From Serratia symbiotica (Periphyllus acericola) (GTDB lineage: Bacteria; Pseudomonadota; Gammaproteobacteria; Enterobacterales; Enterobacteriaceae), in NCBI RefSeq assembly GCF_964019515.1, contig NZ_OZ026452.1, positions 868,001 to 932,000 of the forward strand: a stretch of DNA of 64,000 nucleotides, written 5' to 3'. This document shows positions 33,092 to 45,321 of this stretch, piece after piece; within the stretch, counting starts at the first letter, position 1; every line of letters begins with the position of its first letter. The notes beneath the pieces were generated by a model. It was not told where the DNA came from and did not search any database. It was given only the letters and a program-made list of their open reading frames with translations. The position numbers were made by a program, and so were the translations under genes.

Positions 33092-34003
33092 ATGATAGAA
33101 AAACAAGCCATTACCGGATACTTTGTTTTGACAGATAGCAACCCTCAGCCCTCTGCTTTTACCCTATATGATCTTCACAGCCACACTACCGCCTCTGATG
33201 GCTACCTAACACCGGCACAATTGGTGCGGCGGGCGGTGGAGATGCGCGTCAGCGTATTGGCGATAACCGATCATGACACCACCGCTGGGTTGGCTGCCGC
33301 TGCTGAATTTATCTCCGAGCTGGCGTTGCCGCTGCAATTGGTTAATGGGGTAGAAATCTCGACGCTGTGGCAAAACCACGAGATCCATATTGTCGGATTG
33401 GGTATCAATACCGCGTCTACGGCCATGGTGCACTTGTTGGCTGAACAGAGCGGGCGGCGCACCCTACGGGCGCAGAAAATCGGCCTACGGCTAGCGAAAG
33501 CACGCATTCAAGATTGTTATGCTGGCGCACAACGGTTGGCTGCTGGTGGGGCGGTAACCAGGGGACATTTTGCTCGTTATTTGGTGCAAATCGGCGTGGC
33601 TGACAATATGGCGCAGGTATTCAAGAAATACCTCGCCAAGGGCAAAACCGGCTATGTTGCGCCACAGTGGTGTAGCATAGAACGAGCCATTGATGTAATT
33701 CATCAATCCGGCGGGCAGGCAGTAATGGCGCACCCAGGCCGCTATTATCTGACGGCGAAGTGGCTAAAACGCCTGTTGACGCATTTCGCCGAGCACGGTG
33801 GCGATGCGATGGAAGTCGCGCAATGTCAGCAAGCACCGCATGAGTGTTCGCAACTGGCGAAATATGCCCAGGAGTATCGATTATTAGCATCGCAAGGCTC
33901 TGATTTTCATCAGCCCTGTGCGGGGGTTGAGCTGGGCCGTAAGCTATGGCTGCCAGGTGGTGTCGAACCGGTATGGCGCGACTGGTCAAACAGTATGATT
34001 TAA
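33092..34003 (+). CDS. rnm: PHP-domain 5'-3' exoribonuclease Rnm (RNase AM, TrpH/YciV)
   Basis: The 303 residues begin at ATG 33092; a TTG at 33128 ([10 protein letters not shown]) matches the family start better. PHP metal ligands are [42 protein letters not shown] and QGSDFHQP. Family members trim 5' ends of rRNAs and degrade short RNAs. Divergence from the trp operon is the conserved enterobacterial position. Every motif I checked is intact. Confidence 0.92.
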   Translation: MIEKQAITGYFVLTDSNPQPSAFTLYDLHSHTTASDGYLTPAQLVRRAVEMRVSVLAITDHDTTAGLAAAAEFISELALPLQLVNGVEISTLWQNHEIHIVGLGINTASTAMVHLLAEQSGRRTLRAQKIGLRLAKARIQDCYAGAQRLAAGGAVTRGHFARYLVQIGVADNMAQVFKKYLAKGKTGYVAPQWCSIERAIDVIHQSGGQAVMAHPGRYYLTAKWLKRLLTHFAEHGGDAMEVAQCQQAPHECSQLAKYAQEYRLLASQGSDFHQPCAGVELGRKLWLPGGVEPVWRDWSNSMI

Positions 34004-34043
34004 CGCGGCCAATGCACCAAATGCATTATCTTAGGAGCAAGTC

Positions 34044-34513
34044 ATGAGTCAGCTTTTTTATGTTCACCTGGATAGCCCTCAGCCGCGTCTGATTAATCAG
34101 ACGGTGGATGTGCTGCGCAAAGGTGGCCTAATCGTATATCCGACCGATTTCGGCTACGCACTGGGCTGCATGCTGGAAGATAAGACGGCGATATCACGCA
34201 TATGCCACATTCGTCAGTTGGGCAGAAACCACAACTTTACCCTGATGTGACGTGACTTGTCCGAGCTGTCGTCCTATGTCTATTAGGTAGACAACATCGC
34301 GTATCGTCTGATCAAAAACAATACGCCGTGCAACTACACCTTCATTCTTAAAGCGACCAAAGAAGTACTGCGCCACCTGATGAACGATAAGCGCAAAACC
34401 ATTGGTCTGCGCGTGCCCTCCAATCCGATCGCGTTGGCACTGTTGGCAGAGCTGAATGAACCCATGATGTCTACCACGCTGATGCTGCCAGGCAACGATT
34501 TTGCTGAGTCCGA
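34044..34513 (+). pseudogene. yciO: yciO remnant (Sua5/YrdC-like)
   Basis: MSQLFYVHLDSPQPRLINQT and RKGGLIVYPTDFGYALGC mark YciO. A TGA follows NFTLM at 34248, a second stop comes near 34283, then ATKEVLRHLMNDKRKTIGLR and STTLMLPGNDFAESD. The last third is cut off by IS fragment F. The family binds dsRNA/nucleotide and is related to the TsaC t6A enzyme; its own role is unclear. Confidence 0.92.
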
Positions 34514-34623
34514 CCAGTTGGTGATGTTGAACTTTTGCTGGGCCACGGAATGTCGCTATTTTGACAGTAAGGAGAGTGATCTGATCCTCGTGCCGGCCAA
34601 ATGTTCGTTTATTCAACAATGCC
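34514..34623 (-). mobile_element. IS903-like element fragment F (one end only)
   Basis: The 110 bp match the transposase start and outer end of the IS in minus orientation (cagttggtgatgttgaac ... tttattcaacaatgcc). The TIR has one deleted base. The rest of the IS and the 3' end of yciO are missing, so one end took part in a deletion. Confidence 0.85.
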
Positions 34624-35175
34624 CATCAGCGTCATCCAGCAACGCAGCGTTTCATTGGAAAAAGCGACATTTGTGGCGCTATGATCGTTTTTCAGCAGCA
34701 AGAGTTTAGGCCGAAATCAGAGTAGTTCTGCCTCACAAGAGTCAGTACCTTCACTTGGTATTAGCACACTTTAAACTCGCTTTCCTAGCAGAGTCTGAAA
34801 GTCGGAAGTCGTTGCCCTGGTGTTCGCTAAAGTCATGTTGTGCTGCTGCATCACGGAGACGTCATTGCTTTTCGCACACAGCTTCATTCACAGTAAGCGG
34901 ATTCAACTCTTTATCTGACATCGCCACTAATATCCAAAAGTCCCTCTGACAGGAAGAGTAAGACCGCTATGCCGGAAAAAGGAACAAGACGAAATAGAGC
35001 TAACATTTCTTAAGAGTCACTGCATGATTATGTACAATCTTCTCAGGTACCTGCATTGGCTGAATATTAACCCATTGGCAGTGTTGCTGATGAAAAGGGG
35101 GGATAACATAATTATCTAATTATGCGATGGATCCTCTGGCGGTAATTAACGGGGGCTCATTACCCTGAGTGGATA
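34624..35175. other. Degraded stretch without a recognisable gene
   Basis: Frames up to 109 codons exist but show no motif. A minus-strand fragment near 34755-34920 (MSDKELNPLTVNEAVCEK then a stop) hints at a decayed small protein that I cannot name. Confidence 0.35.
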
Positions 35176-35277
35176 AACCCGTGATACTTGAAGTTGCATC
35201 GGTGTTGGCCGCACTCATTGACCTGAACAAGTTCATCGGGATAAGCCACCTTGATGCAGCTTCAATTATCTGGGGTG
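35176..35277. repeat. Palindromic intergenic repeat upstream of dapB
   Basis: Arms cccgtgatacttgaagttgca and tgcagcttcaattatctgggg are imperfect inverted copies around a central inverted section (gaccgaac/gttcatcgg-like). It resembles the terminal arms of the ERIC-type units here but has a different centre. Confidence 0.45.
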
Positions 35278-35281
35278 CTGA

Positions 35282-36127
<846 letters not shown>

Positions 36128-36304
36128 TTGATTATTTTTCTGGCTTGAAAATTTTTATTGGTTATATCTAATCGATAAAATAGTAATTTTATTATTTTAA
36201 TTTTATCTTTTTATTAAAACAGCCATCACGGTAAAAATTTATGTTAAAGCTGATATTTTCATGTGTTTTTATTGGTTTTTGATGGCGATTTTCCCCACAA
36301 AAGG

Positions 36305-37251
36305 GGCGTTGTTGAATAAATCGAACATTTGGCCGGCACGCGGATCAGATCACTCTCCTTCTGTCAAAATAGCGACATTCCGTGGCCCAGCAAAAGTTCA
36401 ACATCACCAACTGGAAGGCTTCAACGCCCTTATCAATCGGGGTTCACTCACTTTCTCGGTGGATGAAACGGCACTTCACTCCTGGTACTGCGAGGCAAAA
36501 CCTTCTCTGCGTGGTCGCCCACCACATTATTCCGATATGGCAATCACCAGCGTATTGATGCTGAAACGGATTTTCGGCCTGATACTTCGCGCCCTCCAGC
36601 GCTTCGTCGACTCCATTGTCACACTGATTAAAGTGCCGTTGAACTGCCCGGACGACACCTGTATCAGTAAGCGGGCGAAGTCCGGCCATGTCCCGTTTAA
36701 AACCCCAACGCCGGGTAAAATTGCGCACCTCGTTATCGACTCTACCGGGCTCAACGTGTTGGGTCAAGGGGAGTGGAAGGTAAAAAACACGGTCAGGAAA
36801 AACGGCGGATCTGGCGAAAACTGCATTTGGCCGTAGATACACAAACACATGAGGTCATCTGTGCTGACCTTTCCTTGAGCAATGTCACCGATACCGAAGC
36901 CTTCCCAGGTCTCATCCGCCAGAGGTACCGTAAAATCAAAGTCGCCTCGGCGTATCGGGCTTAGGATACGCGAGTGTGTGATGATGAGTTAAGGGGCAAG
37001 AAGCTCAAGGCGTTAATACCGCCCAGCAGCGGAGCCCGTTATTTATGCAGAGCGAAATCAAGCGGTGGCGAACCAGCGCGTTACCGGAGACAATACACGG
37101 TGGAAAAGTATCACAGGCTACCACCGAGGTTCGATAGCGGCAACAGCGAGGTACAGAGTAAAACAGCTATTTGGTGGTCACCTGTCGCGTTGCCTGAAAG
37201 ATGCCCATTCAGGGGACTTTTTATTCCAAATCCGATTTATTCAACAACGCC
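36305..37251 (+). mobile_element. IS903-like element, copy G, with near-perfect target duplication
   Basis: The ends are at 36305 and 37251 (947 bp). The flanks cacaaaagg (36296-36304) and aacaaaagg (37252-37260) agree at 8 of 9 positions, the expected IS903 duplication length. The transposase has small deletions at the N-terminus, a frameshift near 36783, the shared amber codon before DTR (near 36963), Ala for the catalytic Glu (HRGSIAATAR), and a deletion of about 75 bp in the last part. Confidence 0.92.
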
Positions 37252-37509
37252 AACAAAAGGTATTCTTTAACTGATTTTAGGGCCTCAATACGTCGATTTT
37301 CTATTATCGCGTCTCGCAAACCATTTACCCACCCAAGTTTAGCGGTATTTTTATAGCTGCTGAGCTGATTGAACGGCGAAAGCGGCAAAAATAAGGGAGG
37401 ACATCGTGCTTTGGGTAGACAACAGCGGTACTCATCATTAAAATTGCACACATTTACCAAAAATTGTACCTCTCGGACGGATTTTTGCATTGATTTGGAA
37501 CGTGACATC

Positions 37510-37523
37510 TGAATTAATATGCA
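37510..37523. promoter_or_regulatory. ArgR box-like site upstream of carA
   Basis: TGAATTAATATGCA matches the enterobacterial carAB ARG box region and lies 34 bp before the former carA start. It survives although both car genes are dead. Confidence 0.55.
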
Positions 37524-37556
37524 AGCATTACGATTAATTATTCCTTGAAGGGTATT

Positions 37557-38718
37557 TTTATTAAGTCAGCGCTGTTGGTTCTGTAAGACAGAACCCAATT
37601 CCACGCTCGGGCCATCGGGGCAGAGGGTACAGCGGTAGGAGAAGTGGTCTTCAATACGTCGATGACCGGCTATCAAGAAATCCCCACTGATCCTTCCTAT
37701 CTTCCGCCAGATTGTTACTCTTACTTATCCTCATATCGGCAATGTCGGCACTAATACTTGCGACGAACTTGCGACGAAGAATCCTCCGCTGTTCATGCCC
37801 AACGGCTGGTCATTCGCGATCTCCTACTGATTGCCAGCAATTACCGCAATGAAGAAGGTCTCTGTGCATACTTCAAACGTCATAATATTGTTGCGATCGC
37901 CGATATCTATACCCGCAAGCTGACCCGTCTGCTGTGTGAGAAAGGTGCCCAGAATGGCTGCATCATTGCCGCCGACTCGCCGGATGCTGAGCTGGTGTTG
38001 GCCAAGGTGCGGGGCTTCCCCAGCCTGAAGGGCATGGATCTGGCAAAACAAGTTACCACCAAAGGATCTTATCGCTGGCAACAAGGCAGTTGGCGGCTTG
38101 AAGGTAAGTTGCCAGAGGCCCAAACCGCTGAGGAACTGCCGTTCCATGTGGTGGCTTACGATTACGGTGTCAAACGCAACATCTTACGCCTGCTGGTGGA
38201 TCGCGGCTGCCGCCTGACCGTGGTGCCGACGCACACTCCGGCCGATGAAGTGCTGAAGATGAGTCCTGACGGCATCTTCCTATCCAACGGCCCAGGGGAC
38301 CCGGAGCCGTGCAACTATGCCATTGACGCCATCAAACAGTTCCTGGAGACCGATATTCCGCTGTTCGGCATCTGCTTGGGTCACCAACTGCTGGCGCTGG
38401 CCAGTGGGGCGAAAACCATAAAGATGAAGCTTGGCAACCACGGCAGCAACCACCCGGTCAAAGATCTGGACAACAACTGCGTGATGATAACCGCCCAGAA
38501 CCACGGTTGTGCGGTAGATGAGAACAACCTGCCAGCGACCTTGCATGTAACGCACAAATCGTTATTTGACCAAACGGTTCAGGGCATTCACCACACCGAT
38601 AAAGCGGCATCGTGCGGACCTGGGCTGGCATCTGGGTGGCCCAGGTCCGCACGATGCCGCGCCGTTGTTCGATCACTTTATCGAGTTGATTGAGACTTAC
38701 CATTCTAACGCCAAATAA
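37557..38718 (+). pseudogene. carA: carA remnant (carbamoyl phosphate synthase small chain)
   Basis: IKSALLVL is followed at once by TAA, then [18 protein letters not shown], a shift, and a long intact run including [27 protein letters not shown] with the nucleophilic Cys, and ITAQNHG. The E. coli TTG initiator reads TTT (37557-37559). Near the C-terminus an inverted duplication (38604-38660) replaces the HPEAS catalytic dyad region and shifts the frame. The frame would otherwise end at 38716-38718. Confidence 0.95.
38604..38660. repeat. 21-bp perfect inverted repeat inside carA
   Basis: The arms 38604-38624 and 38640-38660 are exact reverse complements around a 15-nt loop. The left arm plus loop is the reverse complement of the native carA sequence for the [12 protein letters not shown] segment, so it arose by template switching and not by transposition. 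Confidence 0.85.
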
Positions 38719-38734
38719 TCAGGAGCAATAAAAA

Positions 38735-41724
38735 ATGCCAAAACGTACCGACATAAAAAGCATCCTGATCCTTGGCGCTGGCCCGATCGTTATCGGCCAG
38801 GCGTGTGAGTTCTACTACTTAGGTGTCAGGTGTTCAGGCGTGTAAAGCGCTGCGTGAAGAGGGTTACCGCATCATTCTAGTCAACTCCAACCCAGCCACC
38901 ATCATGACAGACCCAGAAATGGCCGATGCAACCTATATTGAGCCAATCCACTGGGAAGTGGGGCGCAAAATCATCGAGATCGAGAAAGAGCGCCCGGACG
39001 CGGTGCTACTGACTATGGGCGGCCAGACGGCGTTGAATTGCGCGATGGAACTGGAGCGTCAAGGCGTGCTGGCCGAGTTTGGGGTGACGATGATCGGTGC
39101 CACTGTCGGATGCTATCGACAAGTCTGAAGACCGACGCCGTTTCGATATGGCGATGAAAAAAATCGACCTGGACACCGCGCGTTCTAGCATCGCCCATAC
39201 CCTGGAAGAAGCGATGGCAGTGGCTGCTGAGGTGGGTTTCCCCTGCATCATCCGCCCTTCTTTCACCATGTGTGGCACTGGTGGCGGCATCGCCTATAAC
39301 CGTGAGAAATTTGAAGAGATCTGCCAACGCGGCCTCGACCTTTCGCCGACCAAAGAACTGCTGATCGACGAATCGCTGATCGGTTGGAAAGAGTACGAGA
39401 TGGAAGTGGTGCGCGATAAAAACGACAACTGCATAATCGTCTGCTCGATCGAAAACTTTGACGCCATGGGCATCCATACCGGCGACTCCATTACCGTCGA
39501 GCCAGCTCAAACTCTGACCGACAAAGAATACCAAATCATGCGTAACGCTTCGATGGCGGTGCTGCGTGAAATCGGCGTAGAAACTGGCGGCTCCAACGTG
39601 CAATTCTCGGTCAACCCGAAAACCGGCCGTTTGATCGTGATCGAAATGAACCCTCGTGTGTCATGTTCTTCTGCGTTGGCCTCGAAAGCCACCAGCTTCC
39701 CGATCGCTAAGGTTGCCGCCAAACTGGCGGTGGGCTACACCCTTGACGAACTGATGAACGACATCACCGGCGGTCGCACGCCAGCGTCATGTGAACCGTC
39801 CATCGACTATGTTGTGACGAAAATCCCTCTTTTCAATTTTGAGAAATTCGCCGGAGCCAATGACCGCCTAACCACCCAGATGAAGTCGGTCGGTGAAGTG
39901 ATGGCTATGGAATCGTTACAGAAAGCGTTGCGTAGCTTGAAAGTGGATGACACTGGCTTCGACCAGAAAGTGAGCCTTGATGATCCAGAAGCATTGACCA
40001 TCATCCGCCGCGAACTGAAAGATGCCGGTGCGGATCGCATTTGGTACATCGCAGATGCCTTCCGTGCTGGCCTTTCAGTCGATGGCGTATTCAACCTAAC
40101 CAATATCGACCGCTGGTTCCTGGTGCAGATTGAAGAGCTGGTACGTTTGGAATTAAAGAGCTGATACGTTTGGAAGAGCAGGTGGCGGAAGTCGGCCTCA
40201 ATGGCCTGACACCGGGCTTTTTGCGCACCATGCAGCGCAAAGGTTTTGCCGATGCGCGTTTGGCAAAATTGGTGGATGTCGCCGAGAGCGAAATTCGCAA
40301 GCTGCGCCACAGAAACAGCCTACACCCAGTTTACAAGCGCGTAGATACCTGTGCGGCAGAATTCGCCACCGACACCGCCTACATGTACTCCACCTATGAA
40401 GAAGAGTGCGAATCCAACCCGACACACGGCCGCCGAAAAGTGATAGTTCTGGGCGGTGGGCCGAACCGTATCGGCCAGGGTATCGAGTTCGACTATTGCT
40501 GCGTATACGCCTCGCTAGCGCTGCGCGAAGACGGCTACGAGACCATCATGGTTGGAAACCGTCTCTACCAACTATGACACCTCCGATCGTCTGTACTTCG
40601 AGCCGGTTGTACTGGAATACGTGTTGGAAATCGTACGTATCGAGCAGCCAAAGGGGGTGATCGTGCAATATGGTGGCCAGACCCCGTTGAAAAATCGTCT
40701 TGCGCCGTTACTTCCAAAATGCAGTCATCGTCTCTAACGATGCTCAGGTGCTGTTGTATTGCTTCCTGAATGACGCAGTGGAAGTGGATGTCGATGCTAT
40801 CTGTGATGGTGAGCGTGTACTGATTGGCGGCATCATGGAACACATTGAACAGGCAGGCGTGCATTCTGGTGACGCCGCGTGTTCTTTGCCAGCATACACC
40901 CTAAGTAAGGACAGTCAGGACATAATGCGCCAGCAGGTAGCAAAACTGGCGTTTGAATTACAAGTACGCGGCCTGATGAACGTGCAATTCGCGGTGAAAA
41001 ACCTATAAAGTCTACCTGATTGAAGTTAACACGCGTGCCGCACGTACTGTGCCGTTCGTCTCCAAAGCTACCGGTGTGAAGTTAGCCAAGGTTGCTGCAT
41101 GGGTAATGGTGGGCAAAACACTGGCTGAGCAGGGTGTCACCGAAGAGGTTATTCCGCGTACTACTCGGTGAAAGAAGTGGTGCTGCCATTTAACAAATTT
41201 CCTGGTGTTGATCCGATCCTCGGGCCAAAAATGCGCTCTATCTGGGAAGCGATGGGGGTGGGACGCACCTTTGCTGAAGCCTTCTCCAAGGCGATGCTTA
41301 GCAGACAGTCAGGCATGGAGAAACAAGGCCGTGCGCTGATATCGGTGCGTGAAGGCGACAAAGTGCGGGTGGTGGATCTGGACATCCACCTATTGCAGCA
41401 GGGCTTTAAGCTGGATGCGACCCACGGCACTGCTATAGTACTGGGCGAAGCGTGTATCAACCCACGCCTGGTCAACAAGGTGCACGAAGGCCGCCCGCAC
41501 ATTCAAGACCGTATCAAAAATGGCGAGTACACCTATATCGTCAACACCACTGCGGGTCGCCAGGCGATTGAAGATTCCAAGCTGATTCGTCGCAGTGCGC
41601 TGCAAATAAGGTGCACTACGACACCACGCTGAACGGCGGTTTCGCCACCGCGATGGCGTTGAAGGCTGATCCGAATGAGCAGGTGATCTCAGTGCAGGAA
41701 ATGCACGCGCGCCTCGGCAAGTAA
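38735..41724 (+). pseudogene. carB: carB remnant (carbamoyl phosphate synthase large chain)
   Basis: From [20 protein letters not shown] to HARLGK at 41724 the CarB sequence is followed end to end but in pieces. Frameshifts occur near 38820, 39110, 40550, 41005, 41160 and 41605, with a local duplication near 40150 and a deletion of about 85-90 codons near 40690 in the second ATP-grasp domain. The best-kept block is 39097-40164. Carbamoyl phosphate for arginine and pyrimidines cannot be made by this locus. Confidence 0.96.
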
Positions 41725-41832
41725 TTGCGTGATGCCATAACTCTCGGCCTTCGCCGCGTCGCTTGGGGAGGGGGTGCGGAAGGGGGCGCATATGCTGATG
41801 CTGCATGCCGGCATCAACATTAATAACCTGTT

Positions 41833-41985
41833 CCAGTAGGCAATTTTATTTGCCATTTTGGTTCTGGGCGGTGCGCACCCTCCTCAAGGACTCCCTTTGT
41901 ACACTGCGGTGGTTGCGCGCTGTCCTTGCCCAAACTGGCTGCAACAATGTACGCCTACTGGCATAGGCTCTAAGTAGGCGTTGTT
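41833..41985. repeat. Dispersed repeat R2, copy b
   Basis: tttgccattttggttctggg opens it and tgcaacaatgtacgcctact then ggcataggctct closes it, like 20140-20270. The centre differs between copies. It lies between carB and the yjjB remnant. Confidence 0.6.
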
Positions 41986-42240
41986 GCTGACGGCGGTTTT
42001 TATCGGCATGATCGGTATCTCCTAGTCGCTAGCCTACCCGAAGGTGTTTACCGTCTAAGCGGGGTCCCAATGTTCCCCGGCATTTCCGCCTATACCGCGA
42101 TAATTATGGTGGTGGAGATCTGGCACCTGGGCTATAGTGAGGCGTGGATAGAAACCATGATCACCCATTTTCTTAAAGCCAGTGCTATCGACAGTGTACT
42201 GTCTATCGGCCTGTGGCTTTAGCCTAAACGCCCAGGTGTA
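41986..42240 (+). pseudogene. yjjB: yjjB remnant (ThrE-type transporter subunit)
   Basis: LAYPKVFTV then, shifted, [20 protein letters not shown], a stretch ending HFLKASAIDSVLSIGLWL, and YRKRPGV-like bases match the C-terminal half of YjjB ([24 protein letters not shown]...). Stops interrupt it. The family pairs with YjjP in succinate/threonine export. Confidence 0.75.
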
Positions 42241-42375
42241 TGAAACCCAGCCGCGACTCATCGCTGGTGAGTCAATAGACCATTTCATCTACCCATCCTG
42301 CTTGATTCGCCTATCGACCGCAGAGGAGCCTTTACGTATAGTGTGAGCAATTTGCTGCCTACACAGGGTTAAACA

Positions 42376-42858
42376 ATGATTATCAGCCTGATTGCTGCCT
42401 TGGCGGCGGAGCGTGTTATTGGTATGGAAAACGCCATGCCGTGGCACCTGTCGGCCGACTTGGCGTGGTTTAAACGCAATACGTTGAATAAGCCGGTCAT
42501 TATGGGGCGCAAAACCTTTGAATCCATTGGCTACCCATTACCGGGGCGGCATAGCATTGTATTGAGCAGCCGTTTGGGCAGCGAGTCTGGGGTTACCTGG
42601 GTGAGTTCTCTGGATGATGCATTGGCTGCTGCTGGGAACGTGGAAGAAGTGATGGTGGTGGGTGGTGGGCGTATTTATAGCCAGTTCCTCGTACGCGCTA
42701 ATCGCATGTACCTGACGCATATTGATGCTGAAGTTGGTGGCGATACTCATTTCCCAGATTATGAACCGTACGAATGGGAAACCTTGTTCAGAGAATTCCA
42801 CGATGCAGACGAACTGAATTCTCATAGCTATTGCTTCGAGATCTTGGAACGCTGCTGA
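42376..42858 (+). CDS. folA: dihydrofolate reductase
   Basis: The 160 residues (E. coli 159) reduce dihydrofolate with NADPH. The Met20-loop region [16 protein letters not shown] holds the active-site Asp; [14 protein letters not shown] and [10 protein letters not shown] are the NADPH-binding motifs. The FG-loop [13 protein letters not shown] is intact. Gene order dapB-carAB-folA is enterobacterial. It is intact among pseudogenes. Confidence 0.97.
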   Translation: MIISLIAALAAERVIGMENAMPWHLSADLAWFKRNTLNKPVIMGRKTFESIGYPLPGRHSIVLSSRLGSESGVTWVSSLDDALAAAGNVEEVMVVGGGRIYSQFLVRANRMYLTHIDAEVGGDTHFPDYEPYEWETLFREFHDADELNSHSYCFEILERC

Positions 42859-42952
42859 TTGTTGGGCATTCAACCTAATCATGAGGGCGCAAAGGATTGC
42901 GCCTTATGACGTCTCTGTGAGCTCATGCGGGGCGGTAATCATTTCTGCTCGG

Positions 42953-42980
42953 CTTTGTTGAACAAATCAGATTTTGGTTC
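42953..42980. mobile_element. Isolated IS903-type terminal fragment
   Basis: ggctttgttgaacaaatcag followed by attttgg matches the outer end of the window's IS with one substitution. IS homology then stops. No partner end is nearby. Confidence 0.5.
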
Positions 42981-43022
42981 AGCAGTTCCGTGACAGATTC
43001 ATCAAATCGTAACTAATAAAAA

Positions 43023-43477
43023 TCACATTTCTCTCAATGGAATGACGCCATCTATATTGATGACATTAATAAAATCCTGATCGTGACTAACGATAAGAAC
43101 GCAGCCGGTAAATCATTCAACGCCTGAGCTAACAGTTTTCTCGACTCCATGTCCAGATGATTTCCTGATTCATCACGTATCCGGTATCTGTAACCTGACC
43201 GAAAAAGTTTATGCAAAGCAAGACGTGTAAGCTGACTACCGCTTAATACGTCACAGGGCAAGAAATGGTCCGTAGGGAGTTCCATCGCCAATATTTGGCG
43301 CTCGATTTCCTCTTTCAACAGCCAATTATCACTAATCATGTCAAAGTCGGACAATGCACAGTGACCATCACTGACTCTGCTAAGAGCCAGTAGAGTATCA
43401 TTTACGCCGAGAAAGTCGCATATTCTAAGCTGCGATAAATAGGATTTATCAGTACTTATTTGAGATAACCTCCCCAC
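43023..43477 (-). pseudogene. ABC-F family ATPase remnant (C-terminal domain)
   Basis: The minus strand has SQLRICDFLGV, the ABC signature-like LSGSQLTRLAL, a corrupted Walker B region (YRIRDESGNHLDMESRK for LLLDEPxNHLDxESRxWL) and, in a shifted frame, GCVLIVSHDQDF. The N-terminal ABC domain is absent. The paralogue cannot be fixed; Uup/YheS-like ribosome-associated ATPases or a resistance-type ABC-F are possible. Confidence 0.75.
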
Positions 43478-43596
43478 CTTTATTATGATGCCCTCATCGC
43501 CGCTTTTGCTATATCAGCAAGAGAGCTTTCAAAGCCTGGCTGTTCGACATGGATAAAATGGAAAAGGAAGAAAGCAATGATATACAGCGTCGTATA

Positions 43597-44648
43597 GGCG
43601 TTGTTGAATAAATCGAACTTTTGGCCGGGACGAGGATCCGATCACTCTCCTTCTGTCAACATAGCGACATTCCGTGGCCCAGCAAAAGTTCAACATCACC
43701 AACTGGAAGGCTTACAACAACGCCCTTATCACTCGGGGTTCACTCACTTGCTGGGGGGATGAAACGGCACTTCACGCCTGGTACTGCGAGGCAAAACCTT
43801 CTCTGCGTGGTCGCACACCGCATTATTCCGATATGGCAATCACCAGCGTATTGATGCTGAAACGGATTTTCGGCCTGACACTTCGCGCCCTCCAGGGCTT
43901 CGTCGACTCCATTGTCACACTGATTAAAGTGCCGTTGAACTGCCCGGACGACACCTGTATCAGTAAGCGGGCGAAGTCCGGCCATGTCCCGTTTAAAACC
44001 CCAACGCCGGGTGAAATTGCGCACCTCGTTATCGACTCTAGCGGGCTCAACATGTTGGGTGAAGGGGAGTGGATGGTAAAAAAACACGGTCAGGAAAAAC
44101 GGCGGATCTGGCGAAAACTGCATTTGGCCGTAGATACAGAAACACATGAGGTCATCTGTGCTGACCTTTCCTTGAGCAATGTCACCGATACCGAAGCTTT
44201 CCCAGGTCTTATCCGCCAGAGGTACCGTAAAATCAAAGTCGCCTAGGCGGATCGGGCTTAGGATACGCGAGTGTGTGATGATGAGTTAAGGGGCAAGAAG
44301 CTCAAGGTGTTAATACCGCCGAGAAGCGAGCCCGTTATTGGTCGGCAGTATGCAGAACGAAATCAAGCGGTGGCGAACCAGCGCGTTACCGGAGACAACA
44401 CACGGTGGAAAAGTATCACAGGCTACCACCGACGTTCGATAGCGGCAACAGCGAGGTACAGAGTAAAACAGCTATTTGGTGGTCACCTGTCGCGGCGAGA
44501 TTATGATGGGCAAGTTGCAGAGGCGCTGGCCATGATCTATGCATTAAACAAGATGCCGCTCGCCGGTATGCTGAAAGTGTACTCCTTGCCTGAAAGATGC
44601 CCATTCACGGGACTCTTTATTCCAAATCCGATTTATTCAACAAAGACC
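43597..44648 (+). mobile_element. IS903-like element, copy H
   Basis: About 1052 bp from ggcgttgttgaataaatcg at 43597 to an end with one inserted base (caaagacc) at 44648. The transposase is nearly open (MAQQKFNITNWKAYNNAL ...) but has TAG after KIKVA (near 44244), the shared TAG before DTR (near 44260), a frameshift near 44325 and Ala for the catalytic Glu (HRRSIAATAR). The flanks do not match. Confidence 0.92.
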
Positions 44649-45062
44649 CGGTAGGGTATAAAGCCATGGTAAAATAACCCTGGCAAAATTTGAACACGAT
44701 ATAACGCATCGAAAAATCCATCGGATAGGGGGCGGTTGAATTCAGGCGGTGGCTTTCAGCCAACATTAAACGGCTAAAACCCGCCTACGAATCGTTGTGC
44801 TGCACAAACACTGTTAATCTCGCTGCGACAGCAGTAAAACCTTTGCCCAGTGCTAAAATTTGATATAGCCGAAGGAAGTCTTCGGCCAGCGGTTGCCGCA
44901 CCGTCTGAAAACGCTGGCTGACGACCAATTATGCTTGTCATACGGTAGAACTGCATGCCTTGGTGGGAGAGAAAGTGCTGAGGAAAGTTAGCACCCCAAG
45001 TGATAATAAAAGTGTAATATCTAGAAGTATAATGCACCGAATATTGATTAATCACTAAATTT
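44649..45062. other. Gene-free stretch between IS copy H and ffs
   Basis: Only short frames with no family resemblance were found on either strand. The sequence may be eroded coding DNA, but I cannot name it. Confidence 0.4.
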
Positions 45063-45175
45063 GGTGGGGGCCCTGCCAGCTACATCCCGGCACACACGTT
45101 ACCTGCTGCGGCTGCTTCCTTCCGGATCTGACCGAGTCCACAATTTAGTGTTGCGCGAGAACCAATAAGGCCCCC
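45063..45175 (-). ncRNA. ffs: 4.5S RNA of the signal recognition particle
   Basis: On the minus strand the RNA opens GGGGGCCTTATTGGTTCTCG and closes GTAGCTGGCAGGGCCCCCACC, which pair as the long helix. The Ffh-binding apex with the tetraloop region GTCAGATCCGGAAGGAAGCA (consensus GTCAGGTCCGGAAGGAAGCA) is present, with the asymmetric loop GCAGC. It is about 113 nt versus 114 in E. coli. It guides SRP to ribosome-nascent chains. The position beside atl is ancestral. Confidence 0.96.
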
Positions 45176-45321
45176 ATTGACTGCTTTTGTACTTCAAAGC
45201 GCTGGCATTATCAGTGATGGTTCGTCAAATAGCAAGCCAAGCAAAACCAACTGCTGTTTTCTTACTCGTTTCACCTATAGCATACTCTCTACCTGATATT
45301 TTACTCGCGCAGGGAAACAAA

